Of a stretch of DNA of 64,000 bases, positions 1-7,665 are shown piece after piece. The position numbers and the translations under genes are program-made. The notes beneath the pieces were generated by a model that had not been told where the DNA came from, made no database searches, and saw nothing but the letters and a program-made list of their open reading frames with translations. Origin of the DNA: Gordonibacter urolithinfaciens (GTDB lineage Bacteria; Actinomycetota; Coriobacteriia; Coriobacteriales; Eggerthellaceae); the NCBI RefSeq assembly GCF_900199375.1, contig NZ_LT900217.1, forward strand, positions 2,356,001 through 2,420,000. The letters are read 5' to 3'. How positions within the stretch are numbered: position 1 is the first letter of the stretch; each line of letters opens with the position of its first letter.

Positions 1-1
1 C

Positions 2-829
2 GCGGCGGCCGCCGCCGTTCGCGCGGCGACGCTGCGCGGGCAGAGCGCGGTGGAACAGGCGCCGTCGCCGGGGCAGGTGGCGCACGTGGCCGCGCATTCC
101 GCCGCACCGGAGGACGCGCTCGTGCTGCCGCGCTCGGTGGAAGGCCGCCCGCTCGTCCGCGTGGGCGTGCGCGCGCTGCCCTACGCTCCCGCATCGCTCG
201 TGGTGGCCGATACCGTGCGCGTCGTCGAGCGCGACAACGCATGCCGCAACGCGAAGCGGCTCGTGCTTCCCGAGGGGCTCGAGGCTATCGGGCCCCACTG
301 CTTCTGCTCGCGCATCCTCGAAGGGCCCGTGTCTATCCCGGCCAGCGTGCGCTCCATCGGAGAAGGCAGCTTCGAGTACGCGGTGTGCCGTCTCGAGCGC
401 ACGGGAACGATCGTGCACGTATCGGCCGATCAGCTGCTCACGTGCTTTCTGACGGACGCGGAGGACGGCGTGCCGTTCGACTACGGGCGCTACGACGAGC
501 TGCTGCGCTCGGGGAAGAACCTGCCGGACAAGCTGGGCGCGGTGCTGCATCGGCTGACCGTGCCGTACCGCTTGGAGGACGCGACGCGCACGGCGCTCGT
601 GGCGTATCTGCGCGATCACGAGCGTGAGGCTCAGAAGCGTGTGGCGCAGGAGGGCGACCGGGCGATGGTAGAGGCGCTCGTGCGGGACGGCTTCGTCGAC
701 GAGCGCACGTTCGACCGGCAGATCGAGCTGCTGCGCGCCTGCAACCGAACCGACTGCGTGCTCTACCTCATGGAGCAGCACCGCGCCCAGTCCAAGCCGA
801 CGAGCGTGAGGGAGCGGTTCGCGTTGTGA
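2..829 (+). CDS. Leucine-rich-repeat (BspA-like) protein, 5' end outside window
   Basis: The frame is open from the first bases of the window, so the gene begins upstream; a GTG at 50 is only the first start codon inside the window. The visible 276 codons carry LRR_5/BspA-like repeats around residues 65-130, with the pattern LVLPEGLEAIG followed by VSIPASVRSIGEGSF, then a helical C-terminal part. The last 60 residues (MVEALVRDGFVDERTF, then CVLYLMEQ) look like one ankyrin-type helical pair. Proteins of this build are common in gut Coriobacteriia and are usually annotated only as leucine-rich repeat proteins. No anchor or catalytic residues are visible. The role is unknown. Confidence 0.7.
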   Translation, partial: AAAAAVRAATLRGQSAVEQAPSPGQVAHVAAHSAAPEDALVLPRSVEGRPLVRVGVRALPYAPASLVVADTVRVVERDNACRNAKRLVLPEGLEAIGPHCFCSRILEGPVSIPASVRSIGEGSFEYAVCRLERTGTIVHVSADQLLTCFLTDAEDGVPFDYGRYDELLRSGKNLPDKLGAVLHRLTVPYRLEDATRTALVAYLRDHEREAQKRVAQEGDRAMVEALVRDGFVDERTFDRQIELLRACNRTDCVLYLMEQHRAQSKPTSVRERFAL

Positions 830-1025
830 AATTGGTGCGGTATGGAAGGCATGCCTTTGGATTCGGCAAAAGCGCCGCGATGGCGTAAGCGCCGGCTTAG
901 CAACTTTATCCACGATGGTCTACTATGTGTTGACAGCTCGATTGGCAAAGCGGCCCGGATGCGGTAGCAGGGCGTTGGAAGTGCGGCACGTGCCACATTC
1001 GGTCGGCGGAAAGCGGGGAGATGCG

Positions 1026-1478
1026 ATGAAGATGAAGAGGTTCTTCAAGGTTGTCCTGGTCGGAGTGTGCATGGTTGCCTTGGCTGCGGCCGTCGCGGGT
1101 TGTACGGCGCCTGCCGCGGATTCGCAGGCGGGCGGCAAGGAGATCGACGTCTCGTTCGAGGGCGGCATGCTCTCATGTACGGGCGACACGATGACCGTGG
1201 CGCTCGATGCGAATGCCACCACCGGCTACGAGTGGGCCAGCTCGATCGAGGGCGAAGCCGTCAAGGCCGTCGGCGACGAGTACAAGGCCGAAACGAGCTC
1301 GGACGGCAAGGCGGGCGCCGGCGGCGTGCACACGTTCACCTACCAGGCCGAGGGCTCGGGCGAAGCGACCATCACGTTGAAGTACGCGCGCTCCTGGGAA
1401 GCCTCCGACGCCGACAAGACGGTGGTTGTCAAAACCGAGGTGAAGGACGGCGCGTTCGCGGAAGCCTCCGTGCAGTAA
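1026..1478 (+). CDS. Chagasin-type (I42) cysteine protease inhibitor lipoprotein
   Basis: A 150-residue secreted lipoprotein. The signal peptide (KMKRFFKVV, then a hydrophobic run) ends in the lipobox AVAGC, so Cys26 would be acylated and the protein held on the outer face of the membrane. The mature part has the three loops that define chagasin/ICP inhibitors of papain-family proteases: NATTGYEW (canonical NPTTGYxW), GAGGVHTF (GxGG loop) and ARSWE (RPWE loop). In the family these loops wedge into the active site of papain-like cysteine proteases. The ATG at 1026 is preceded by GGGGAG; an upstream in-frame start at 915 would spoil the signal peptide. The natural target, a host or self protease, cannot be told. 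Confidence 0.85.
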   Translation: MKMKRFFKVVLVGVCMVALAAAVAGCTAPAADSQAGGKEIDVSFEGGMLSCTGDTMTVALDANATTGYEWASSIEGEAVKAVGDEYKAETSSDGKAGAGGVHTFTYQAEGSGEATITLKYARSWEASDADKTVVVKTEVKDGAFAEASVQ

Positions 1479-1601
1479 GTCTCCCGGCACGCTTCCTTGC
1501 GGCGGATGCGCGGTGCAGGGAAGCGTGGTTGTTTCGAGATGGCGTGCAACCGCTGCTATACTTGATAGTTCTAGGAACGATCGAGGTGTGAGGGGTGCGC
1601 G

Positions 1602-3287
1602 ATGATCGATGAGATCCAGGTTGAGAACCTCGCGTTGATCCGCGAGGCGACGCTCGTGCCGGCGCGCGGGCTGACCGTGCTCACGGGCGAGACGGGCGCC
1701 GGCAAGACGGCGCTGCTCTCGGCGTTGAAGCTGCTCATGGGCGCGCGCGCCGACAAGGACGCCGTCCGCGACGGCGAAGATTCCCTCACCGTTTCGGGAA
1801 GATTCTACGGCATCGCCTCCGCCGACGGCTCCGAATCCGACGCTGCCCTGGCTGCGGGCGACTTCGACGAACTCCGGGAGCTCGTGGCCACCCGTCGCGT
1901 GACGTCGGACGGCCGCTCGCGCGTGTCCATCGACGGCCGCATGGCCAGCGTCGGCGAGCTCGCGCGCGCCGTGGCGTCCACCATCGACCTGTGCGGCCAG
2001 CACGAGCACCAGCAGCTCATGAAGACCTCCCAGCATGTGCGCATGCTCGACGCGTGGGCAGGCGAAGCGGTGGCGCAGGCGCACGCTGCGTATGAGGAAG
2101 CGTTCGCGACGGCGAACGAGGCTGCGGCCGAGCTGGCGCGCGTGCGCGAGGCGGGCGAGGCCTCCTCGGCCAAGCTCGACGAGGCGCGCTTCGTGCTGCA
2201 GCGCATCGACGCGGTGGATCCGCGCGAAGGCGAGTACGACGAGCTGCTCGAGGAGCTCGCGCGCGTCGAGCACGCCGAGACGCTGGTCGTGTCCGCGAAT
2301 ACGGCGCACGAGGCGCTTGCGGGCGAGCAAGGGGCCATCGACGCGCTGGGCAGCGCCATCTCGGCGCTCGACGGTGCGGCTCGCTACGACGCGAAGCTCG
2401 GCGAGTTCGCCGACGCGCTGCGCGAGGCGGGCTACGTGCTGGAGGACATGGCGCGCGAGACGCGCGACTACCGCGAGGGCGTGGAGTTCGATCCGGAGGC
2501 GCTCGCCCAGCAGCAGGAGCGCATGGCTTCGCTGCAAGGGCTTCTGCGCATGTACGGTCCGCGCATGGAGGACGTGCTCGAGCGTCGCGCCGAGGCGGCC
2601 GACCTTGTGTCGCTCGTGGACGACGCCGCCGAGCGCGAACGCGCGGCGCAGCAGGAGCTCGATCGGGCCGAAGAGGCGCTCGCGCAGGCGGCGGCCGTGC
2701 TGACCGAAGCGCGCGCCGAGGCCGCGCCGCGGTTCGCTGCGGCCGTGTGCGCGCAGATGGACCGCCTGGAAATGGGCGGTGCCGGGCTCGTGTGCGACCT
2801 TGCGCCGCTCGAGCGCGGCCAGTGGACGAAGGTGGGGCCGCAGGCGGTGGAGTTCCTGTTCCGCCCGGGTGCCGGGATGCAGGCGCGCCCGCTCGCGCGC
2901 ATCGCGTCGGGCGGCGAGGTCAGCCGCGTCATGCTGGCGGTGAAGGTGGTGCTCGGCGAGGCGGACGAGGTGGACACGCTCGTGTTCGACGAGGTGGACG
3001 CGGGCGTGGGCGGCTCGACCGCCGTGGCCTTGGCCGACGTGCTCGCCGACCTTGCGCGCACGCACCAGGTGATCGTCGTCACGCACCTCGCGCAGGTGGC
3101 CGTCCGCGGCCAGGCTCACTACGTGGTGCAGAAGGCGGCGGGGGATGAGGGCGCCATGCCCGAGACCGATCTGCGCCAGCTGGACAGCGCCGAGCGACCC
3201 GCCGAGATCGCGCGCATGCTGTCGGGCGACGCCACCGAGACGTCGCTCGCCCACGCGCGCGAGCTGCTCGAGCGGGCCGCCGACTGA
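1602..3287 (+). CDS. recN: DNA repair protein RecN
   Basis: RecN is an SMC-like ATPase that acts early in double-strand-break repair, holding broken ends and sister chromatids together. The 561 residues match the usual length. The Walker A box GETGAGKT lies near residue 30. A long alanine- and glutamate-rich coiled coil fills roughly residues 150-370. The C-terminal half has the signature ASGGEVSRVMLA, Walker B LVFDEVDAGVGG and VVTHLAQVA. The N-terminus MIDEIQVENLALI is typical of the family. A possible -10 (TATACT, 1557-1562) precedes the gene, which appears to be transcribed alone. Confidence 0.96.
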   Translation: MIDEIQVENLALIREATLVPARGLTVLTGETGAGKTALLSALKLLMGARADKDAVRDGEDSLTVSGRFYGIASADGSESDAALAAGDFDELRELVATRRVTSDGRSRVSIDGRMASVGELARAVASTIDLCGQHEHQQLMKTSQHVRMLDAWAGEAVAQAHAAYEEAFATANEAAAELARVREAGEASSAKLDEARFVLQRIDAVDPREGEYDELLEELARVEHAETLVVSANTAHEALAGEQGAIDALGSAISALDGAARYDAKLGEFADALREAGYVLEDMARETRDYREGVEFDPEALAQQQERMASLQGLLRMYGPRMEDVLERRAEAADLVSLVDDAAERERAAQQELDRAEEALAQAAAVLTEARAEAAPRFAAAVCAQMDRLEMGGAGLVCDLAPLERGQWTKVGPQAVEFLFRPGAGMQARPLARIASGGEVSRVMLAVKVVLGEADEVDTLVFDEVDAGVGGSTAVALADVLADLARTHQVIVVTHLAQVAVRGQAHYVVQKAAGDEGAMPETDLRQLDSAERPAEIARMLSGDATETSLAHARELLERAAD

Positions 3288-3309
3288 CGCGTGCTCGTCG
3301 CCTCGCCCT

Positions 3310-4794
3310 CTACCAGCGACGCTCGATGAGCCGCGGAAGCGTGCCCGACAGCACGAGCCCGGCGATGCCCGCGCCGATGCAAAGCGCGAACACGGGCAGT
3401 GCCGCGCTTGCGAACGACGCGCCGGCAACCGCGCCGCATGCCGCCGATCCCACGGTGCCGCCCAGCCCGCGGAAGAACAGCGCGAGGGAGGTGACCTTGC
3501 CCATGTCGCGCGGCTCCACGGCGGTCTGAGCGGCGATGTTGGTCATGGGCATGTTCACGCCGATGCCGAATCCCAGCATCGCCGACGAGCACGCGAGCTG
3601 CACCATGCCGGTTGCAGGGCCCACGAGGCACAGCAGCAGCGCTCCGATGCCCAGCACGAGGAACCCGATACGGCTGATAGCGCGCATTCTCCCGTTCCTG
3701 CCGAACACCCGCCCCGCCAACGTGCTGCCCACCACGAGCGCCAGCGTCATGGGGATGGTAGCCAGCGCCGAGGCGGACGACGAGAGCCCCAACCCTTCCT
3801 GCACGAACCGCGGCACGAACATCACGCCGATTAGCAGGGCGAACTGCGAGCAGAACCCCATCGCCACCGCCCCGTTCACTTGCGCGCGGCGGAAGAGCCG
3901 AACCGGCACGATGGCGTGATCGCGGCGTCGTTCGACCAGCACGAGCACCGCGATCATGACGACGGCCGTCGCGAGAAGCCCGAAGAACGGCCCGGAGAAC
4001 CACGAGAAGGCGCTGCCGGTCAGGCTGAACGCAAGCGTGAGCGGCACGATGGCAGTGGCTGAGCACACGGCGCCGGGCAGGTCGAACGACCGCTCTGCAT
4101 GGGCTTGCTTCCCGGGAAGGAACCGCACTGCCAGCACGAGCGCCACGATGCTCAATGGCAGGTTGGCGAGGAATATCCAGTGCCAGCCAACCGTGTCGGC
4201 GATCAGCCCGCCGGCCAGCGGCCCCGTGATGGAGGCCAAGCCGTACATGGACGAGAGGATGCCCATGTACTTTCCGCGCACGCGCGGCTCGAACAGCTCG
4301 GCCATGGCGATGAACACGCCGGCCTCCACGAGCCCGCCTCCCACGCCCTGCACGGCGCGCCATGCCGTGAGCGCGTCGAGGCTGTTCGACAGCGCGCAAC
4401 CGGCCGATGCGACGGCGAACACGCTGATGCCGCAGGCGAACACCCGCTTGTGGCCGAAGCGCGTCGCGCATGCGCCGCACAAGAGCGTCGCCAGCGTGCA
4501 GGTGAGCAGGTACGAGGTGAACGGCCAGGTGTAGTGGTCGAAGCTGCCCAGGCCCGCGGCGATCTTCGGCATGGCGGTGCTCACGATGGTAGCGTCGAGC
4601 GCGGCCATGAACAGGCTCAATGCCAGTCCTCCCAGCACGGCGGAGGTAGGGAAAGGCTTGCTCTCCGCCTGCGCCTGCCCGTTGCGCCGCGCTGCACCGG
4701 CCGCCGCGCCCTCGAGCGCCCTGTTGCGCGCGGCTGCGGCCGAAGTGCGCGTTCCCGCGTCGAGCGCCTGTTCTCTCAAGTTTTGCACGTCCAT
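3310..4794 (-). CDS. MFS multidrug exporter, DHA2 (EmrB/QacA) type
   Basis: A 494-residue, about 14-helix major facilitator of the drug:H+ antiporter-2 family, which expels amphipathic compounds across the cytoplasmic membrane. After a hydrophilic alanine-rich N-terminus of about 45 residues, helix 1 carries ALDATIVSTAMP, a DHA2 hallmark, and helix 5 carries the antiporter motif C region (SITGPLAGGLI). The cytoplasmic loop ATRFGHKRVF is motif A. The gene is convergent with recN. Its start region holds the palindrome ACTATCAATGATAGT (4817-4831), which also occurs in front of the neighbouring padR gene, so PadR repression is expected. The substrate cannot be deduced. Confidence 0.9.
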   Translation of the reverse strand: MDVQNLREQALDAGTRTSAAAARNRALEGAAAGAARRNGQAQAESKPFPTSAVLGGLALSLFMAALDATIVSTAMPKIAAGLGSFDHYTWPFTSYLLTCTLATLLCGACATRFGHKRVFACGISVFAVASAGCALSNSLDALTAWRAVQGVGGGLVEAGVFIAMAELFEPRVRGKYMGILSSMYGLASITGPLAGGLIADTVGWHWIFLANLPLSIVALVLAVRFLPGKQAHAERSFDLPGAVCSATAIVPLTLAFSLTGSAFSWFSGPFFGLLATAVVMIAVLVLVERRRDHAIVPVRLFRRAQVNGAVAMGFCSQFALLIGVMFVPRFVQEGLGLSSSASALATIPMTLALVVGSTLAGRVFGRNGRMRAISRIGFLVLGIGALLLCLVGPATGMVQLACSSAMLGFGIGVNMPMTNIAAQTAVEPRDMGKVTSLALFFRGLGGTVGSAACGAVAGASFASAALPVFALCIGAGIAGLVLSGTLPRLIERRW

Positions 4795-4816
4795 GATATC
4801 TCCTATCTACAATATT

Positions 4817-4831
4817 ACTATCAATGATAGT
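4817..4831. promoter_or_regulatory. PadR operator upstream of the MFS exporter
   Basis: The sequence ACTATCA-A-TGATAGT is a perfect 7-bp inverted repeat around one base, 22 bp before the exporter start. The same half-site ACTATCA/TGATAGT forms the longer palindrome at 5662-5680 in front of padR. Two identical operators, one per gene, are what a local autoregulated PadR repressor would use. Binding is inferred. Confidence 0.75.
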
Positions 4832-5060
4832 TAGTGCCGAAAAAGAAACCGGTCAACCCGGTTCCTCAATTAGTTAGTGCATCAGAATGCCGTTTTTTTG
4901 GCGCATTGGCCTGTCGCCAACGGCCAGTCGAATCCATTGCCCTCTAAGCCCTCCCTGTTGCGCCTGTGGAAAGCCTTGCCGGTCCATAAGTCTCTTCGCA
5001 GGTACAAAAGCAAGATCACTGCTCAGATTTCAACGCAAGGGAGGGAGCATTCGGCGGTGC

Positions 5061-5080
5061 GATGTTTCACGTGAAACATC
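5061..5080. other. parS centromere site (ParB binding)
   Basis: The 20-bp perfect palindrome GATGTTTCACGTGAAACATC contains the 16-bp ParB/Spo0J consensus TGTTTCACGTGAAACA (5063-5078) without mismatch. It lies in the gap between the exporter start and the padR stop. In most bacteria parS sites cluster near oriC and load ParB for chromosome segregation, so this suggests, but does not prove, an origin-proximal location. The rest of the 4795-5097 gap shows only the PadR operator. Confidence 0.85.
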
Positions 5081-5097
5081 CGTTCGTGTTTTGCGCG

Positions 5098-5625
5098 TCA
5101 AGCATCGCCGTACAGACCCTTCTCGAACTGCTCGAGGTGTTTCGCCACCAGGCGGTACGTGTCGGCGCACAGCTCCATCGTCGCTCGCGCCTCGAGGCGC
5201 TCGTATGCGGGTATGAGCCCATCCACGCGCTCGGCCGTGCTTCGGTGCGTCTCGATGAGCTCGTCGATGAGGGCACGGCCGGTCTTCTGGTCCACGAGGC
5301 TGATGTTTGCCAAGACGGGCAGGAAGCCGAAGTCCACGCGCGCGGGCAGCGCGGCGGCCTCGTCCATGAGCTCGGCGAAGCGCTCGCGTCCTTTGTCCGT
5401 GATGGTGTACACCGTCTTCTCGGGCATCTCGCCCTCCTTGACGACGGTGCCGTCGGCGTAGCCTTCGTCGCACAGGCGGATGACGTTGCGGTACACCGAC
5501 GGCGAGCTGATGCGTATCCAGCGGCGGACGTTGCGCTCTTCCAGCGTCTTGTCCATCTCGTACGCGCTCATCGGCCGCTCGATGAGCGCTCCCAGGATCA
5601 TGATCTCGATCGAATGGCTGGCCAT
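5098..5625 (-). CDS. PadR-family transcriptional repressor
   Basis: A 175-residue PadR regulator. The N-terminal winged helix is typical: MILGALIERPMSAYEM, a recognition helix around ISSPSVYRNVIRL, and the wing TVVKEGEMPEKTVYTITD. A C-terminal helical part (about residues 85-175) would form the dimer. Members repress a linked transporter and themselves and are released by a ligand of that transporter. Both predicted targets carry the same palindrome: 5662-5680, 37 bp upstream of this start, and 4817-4831 at the DHA2 exporter. The ligand is unknown. Confidence 0.9.
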   Translation of the reverse strand: MASHSIEIMILGALIERPMSAYEMDKTLEERNVRRWIRISSPSVYRNVIRLCDEGYADGTVVKEGEMPEKTVYTITDKGRERFAELMDEAAALPARVDFGFLPVLANISLVDQKTGRALIDELIETHRSTAERVDGLIPAYERLEARATMELCADTYRLVAKHLEQFEKGLYGDA

Positions 5626-5661
5626 TTTTCTGGTTCCCTTCGGTTTTCGTTGGCAAGGAAT

Positions 5662-5680
5662 ATACTATCACTGATAGTAT
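5662..5680. promoter_or_regulatory. PadR autoregulatory operator
   Basis: ATACTATCA-C-TGATAGTAT is a perfect 9-bp inverted repeat around one base, immediately upstream of padR. Its inner 15 bp match the operator at 4817-4831 except for the central base. It probably overlaps the padR promoter, since TATACT lies inside it on the plus strand. Confidence 0.78.
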
Positions 5681-5707
5681 AAAGCGCAAGGGGAGACTGC
5701 AGAAATC

Positions 5708-6724
5708 TCACCGATGGAGGGCGCGAGCGCTCGCACGCCACTCTCGGGGCGGGAGGCCGCACCGGGCACGAAACGCTTCGGAGAAGCTGCCCTGACGGGA
5801 ATAACCCACGCGTGCGGCTATTTCGGCCAGAGACAGGTCGGTGGTCTCGAGCAGCTCGCAAGCGTGATGCATGCGCACATCGCGCGCGTACTCCTGCGGC
5901 GTCATGCCGCAGGATAGCCTGAACAACTCGATGAGCTTGCTCGTTCCCATGCAAGTCGCGCGGCAGAGCTCCTCGGTGGTAGCGGGGCGCGCGAGATCTT
6001 GCTGGATGAGGTGCTGGGCAACCGCCACTGCGGCGACGTCGTCTGCCGAGAGCGCGATGGGCGCACGGCCGCATGCAAGCCGCCAATCCACGATGAGCGC
6101 GCACGCTTCCACTACTTTGCTCTCGTAGAACGCCTCCGCCACGACGGCGCTCGGTCGGGCTTGTCGCATGTCGTCGAGCAGGGAGGGCAGCCTGGCGGGG
6201 CAGGACGTGCCGTCGAGCGCGGTGATAGCCGAGCTCAGCACCACGGGGTCGCAGTGCAGCCGCAGGCTGACGTCGCGCAGCGCCTCGGGCAAGAGCATGA
6301 CGAACGTCTCTCCCAACCTCGCCCCGCCCTGCACCCGCTGATGATAGGGGGCATGCTTCCAGGCGTGCCCCACCACGGTGCGGTCGGGCAGTGTCGCGTC
6401 GATACCCAAGTAGGGGAGCATCCCCTGGTTGTAGGAGCCGAAGTAGAAGCAATCGGCCGCGTCGCAGAAGAATCCGCCCTCCTCGCGAAGCGTAAAGTCG
6501 AACGCGCCCACCGCTAGGCGATCGCCGATGGGGAAGTACCAGAAGGAGCCCATGCCGATCGCGGGATCGATCAGCCACAGGAGCCCTTGACGCCCGTGTT
6601 CGGCCGCGTCGGCCGGCACGCCGCCAAGCTGCCGTACCTGCGGCTCGAACAGCGTGTCGATGGCCCTGCCGGCCCCGCGGTCCGTTTCGGCGCGATTCTT
6701 GAAGTTTTCGGCGGGATTGCGCAT
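5708..6724 (-). CDS. AraC-family transcriptional regulator
   Basis: A 338-residue regulator. The C-terminal 100 residues form the two AraC helix-turn-helix units: TTEELCRATCMGTSKLIELF is the first, and LSLAEIAARVGYSRQGSFSEAF is the second with the conserved GYSxxxxFxxxF spacing, followed by GLPPREWR. The N-terminal two thirds have no named domain that I recognise and may bind a ligand. The gene diverges from the ECF/ABC operon beginning at 6775, leaving only 50 bp between them. That geometry, plus the weak -35 of the operon, makes it the likely activator of the transporter. The layout recalls YbtA next to YbtPQ, but this is inference. Confidence 0.88.
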   Translation of the reverse strand: MRNPAENFKNRAETDRGAGRAIDTLFEPQVRQLGGVPADAAEHGRQGLLWLIDPAIGMGSFWYFPIGDRLAVGAFDFTLREEGGFFCDAADCFYFGSYNQGMLPYLGIDATLPDRTVVGHAWKHAPYHQRVQGGARLGETFVMLLPEALRDVSLRLHCDPVVLSSAITALDGTSCPARLPSLLDDMRQARPSAVVAEAFYESKVVEACALIVDWRLACGRAPIALSADDVAAVAVAQHLIQQDLARPATTEELCRATCMGTSKLIELFRLSCGMTPQEYARDVRMHHACELLETTDLSLAEIAARVGYSRQGSFSEAFRARCGLPPREWRASARALHR

Positions 6725-6763
6725 TGGCGCATTCCTCCTCTCCGTTCCCCCGAAGGACGCTAG

Positions 6764-6769
6764 TATAGT
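6764..6769 (+). promoter_or_regulatory. -10 box for a probably leaderless ecfT transcript
   Basis: TATAGT lies only 5 bp before the ATG at 6775, and no ribosome binding site precedes that ATG. Transcription would start at or next to the A of the start codon, giving a leaderless mRNA. No good -35 is seen 17 bp upstream, which fits an activator-dependent promoter under the divergent AraC gene. Confidence 0.45.
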
Positions 6770-6774
6770 TAACC

Positions 6775-7665
6775 ATGGATAACAATACTACTACAAACAG
6801 GGCCTTGGGGGAACAGTCTGCCCATGGCGCAAACGCAGCACCGTCATTCGCCTGCGCCGCTACTTTGAAAGCTGCGGGCGCGACGAGGTCGTTGCATGCG
6901 GGTGGCGGGGATGCCTGCGCCGCGAAAGCGTCGGAGAGGGCCTGCGGCAGGGCTGCGGCAGTGCCGCCCGCGCACCGCGTCGATCCCCGTGTCTCGTTGG
7001 TCTGCATCCTGTTGATCGGCCTGTCCACGTTCGCCTCCGCATCGGTGGCAGTTGAGTTGGCGGCGATGGGCGGGTGCGTGCTCGTCGGCATCTGGTGCGG
7101 GCGGCCCTCCTCGGCCCTGCGTTGGGCTGCGGCCTGGGCGGCGCTGTTCGTCCTCTGCTGGCTGTGCGCGCACTCGGGCGTGGTGCTCATGGCCGTGGGC
7201 GCCTCGTTGGCGATGCTGCGCCGCATGCTGTGCGCCTTCATGATGGCTGCGAACATGGTGGGCACCACGCGTACCGGGGAGCTCGCCTACAGCCTGCAGC
7301 GCCTTGGCCTGCCGAAGCGGGTGTCGGCGGCGCTGTGCGTGATGTTGCGCTTCGCTCCCACGCTCGGTCAGGAGTTCGGTGCGGTACTTGACGCCATGAA
7401 GGTGCGCGGTATCGCGCTCTCGCCGGCACGTGTTTTGCGGCATCCCGTGCAGGTGGTCGAGAACCTGCTGGTGCCAGTGGTGGGACGAGTGGGTATCGTG
7501 GCCGATGAGCTGGCGAATGCGGCGGCCGTGCGCGGCATCGACGCGCCGAATCGGCGCACGAGCTACTACGAGCTGCATATCGGTGCGGCTGATGCGCTGC
7601 TGCTTGCGTACTTCGCCGCGATTGCGGGCGTGTCTGCGGCGCTGGGCGCGGGGGTGCTGGCATGA
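6775..7665 (+). CDS. ECF transporter transmembrane component EcfT
   Basis: EcfT (CbiQ family) is the scaffold of energy-coupling factor transporters; it connects the substrate-binding S protein to two ATPases. The 296 residues start with an unusual 65-residue alanine-rich hydrophilic extension, then about five helices. Two coupling-helix motifs that dock on the ATPases are visible, AMKVRGI and AAAVRGI (Ala-x-Arg-Gly pattern), in the C-terminal half. The stop overlaps the start of the ATPase gene by 4 bp (ATGA). The start lacks a Shine-Dalgarno sequence but sits directly behind a -10 box. The substrate is not known. Confidence 0.88.
   Translation: MDNNTTTNRALGEQSAHGANAAPSFACAATLKAAGATRSLHAGGGDACAAKASERACGRAAAVPPAHRVDPRVSLVCILLIGLSTFASASVAVELAAMGGCVLVGIWCGRPSSALRWAAAWAALFVLCWLCAHSGVVLMAVGASLAMLRRMLCAFMMAANMVGTTRTGELAYSLQRLGLPKRVSAALCVMLRFAPTLGQEFGAVLDAMKVRGIALSPARVLRHPVQVVENLLVPVVGRVGIVADELANAAAVRGIDAPNRRTSYYELHIGAADALLLAYFAAIAGVSAALGAGVLA

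Noticed and set aside
1173-3428. 751-codon minus-strand frame opposite recN
   Set aside because: Same reason: RecN is unmistakable on the plus strand.
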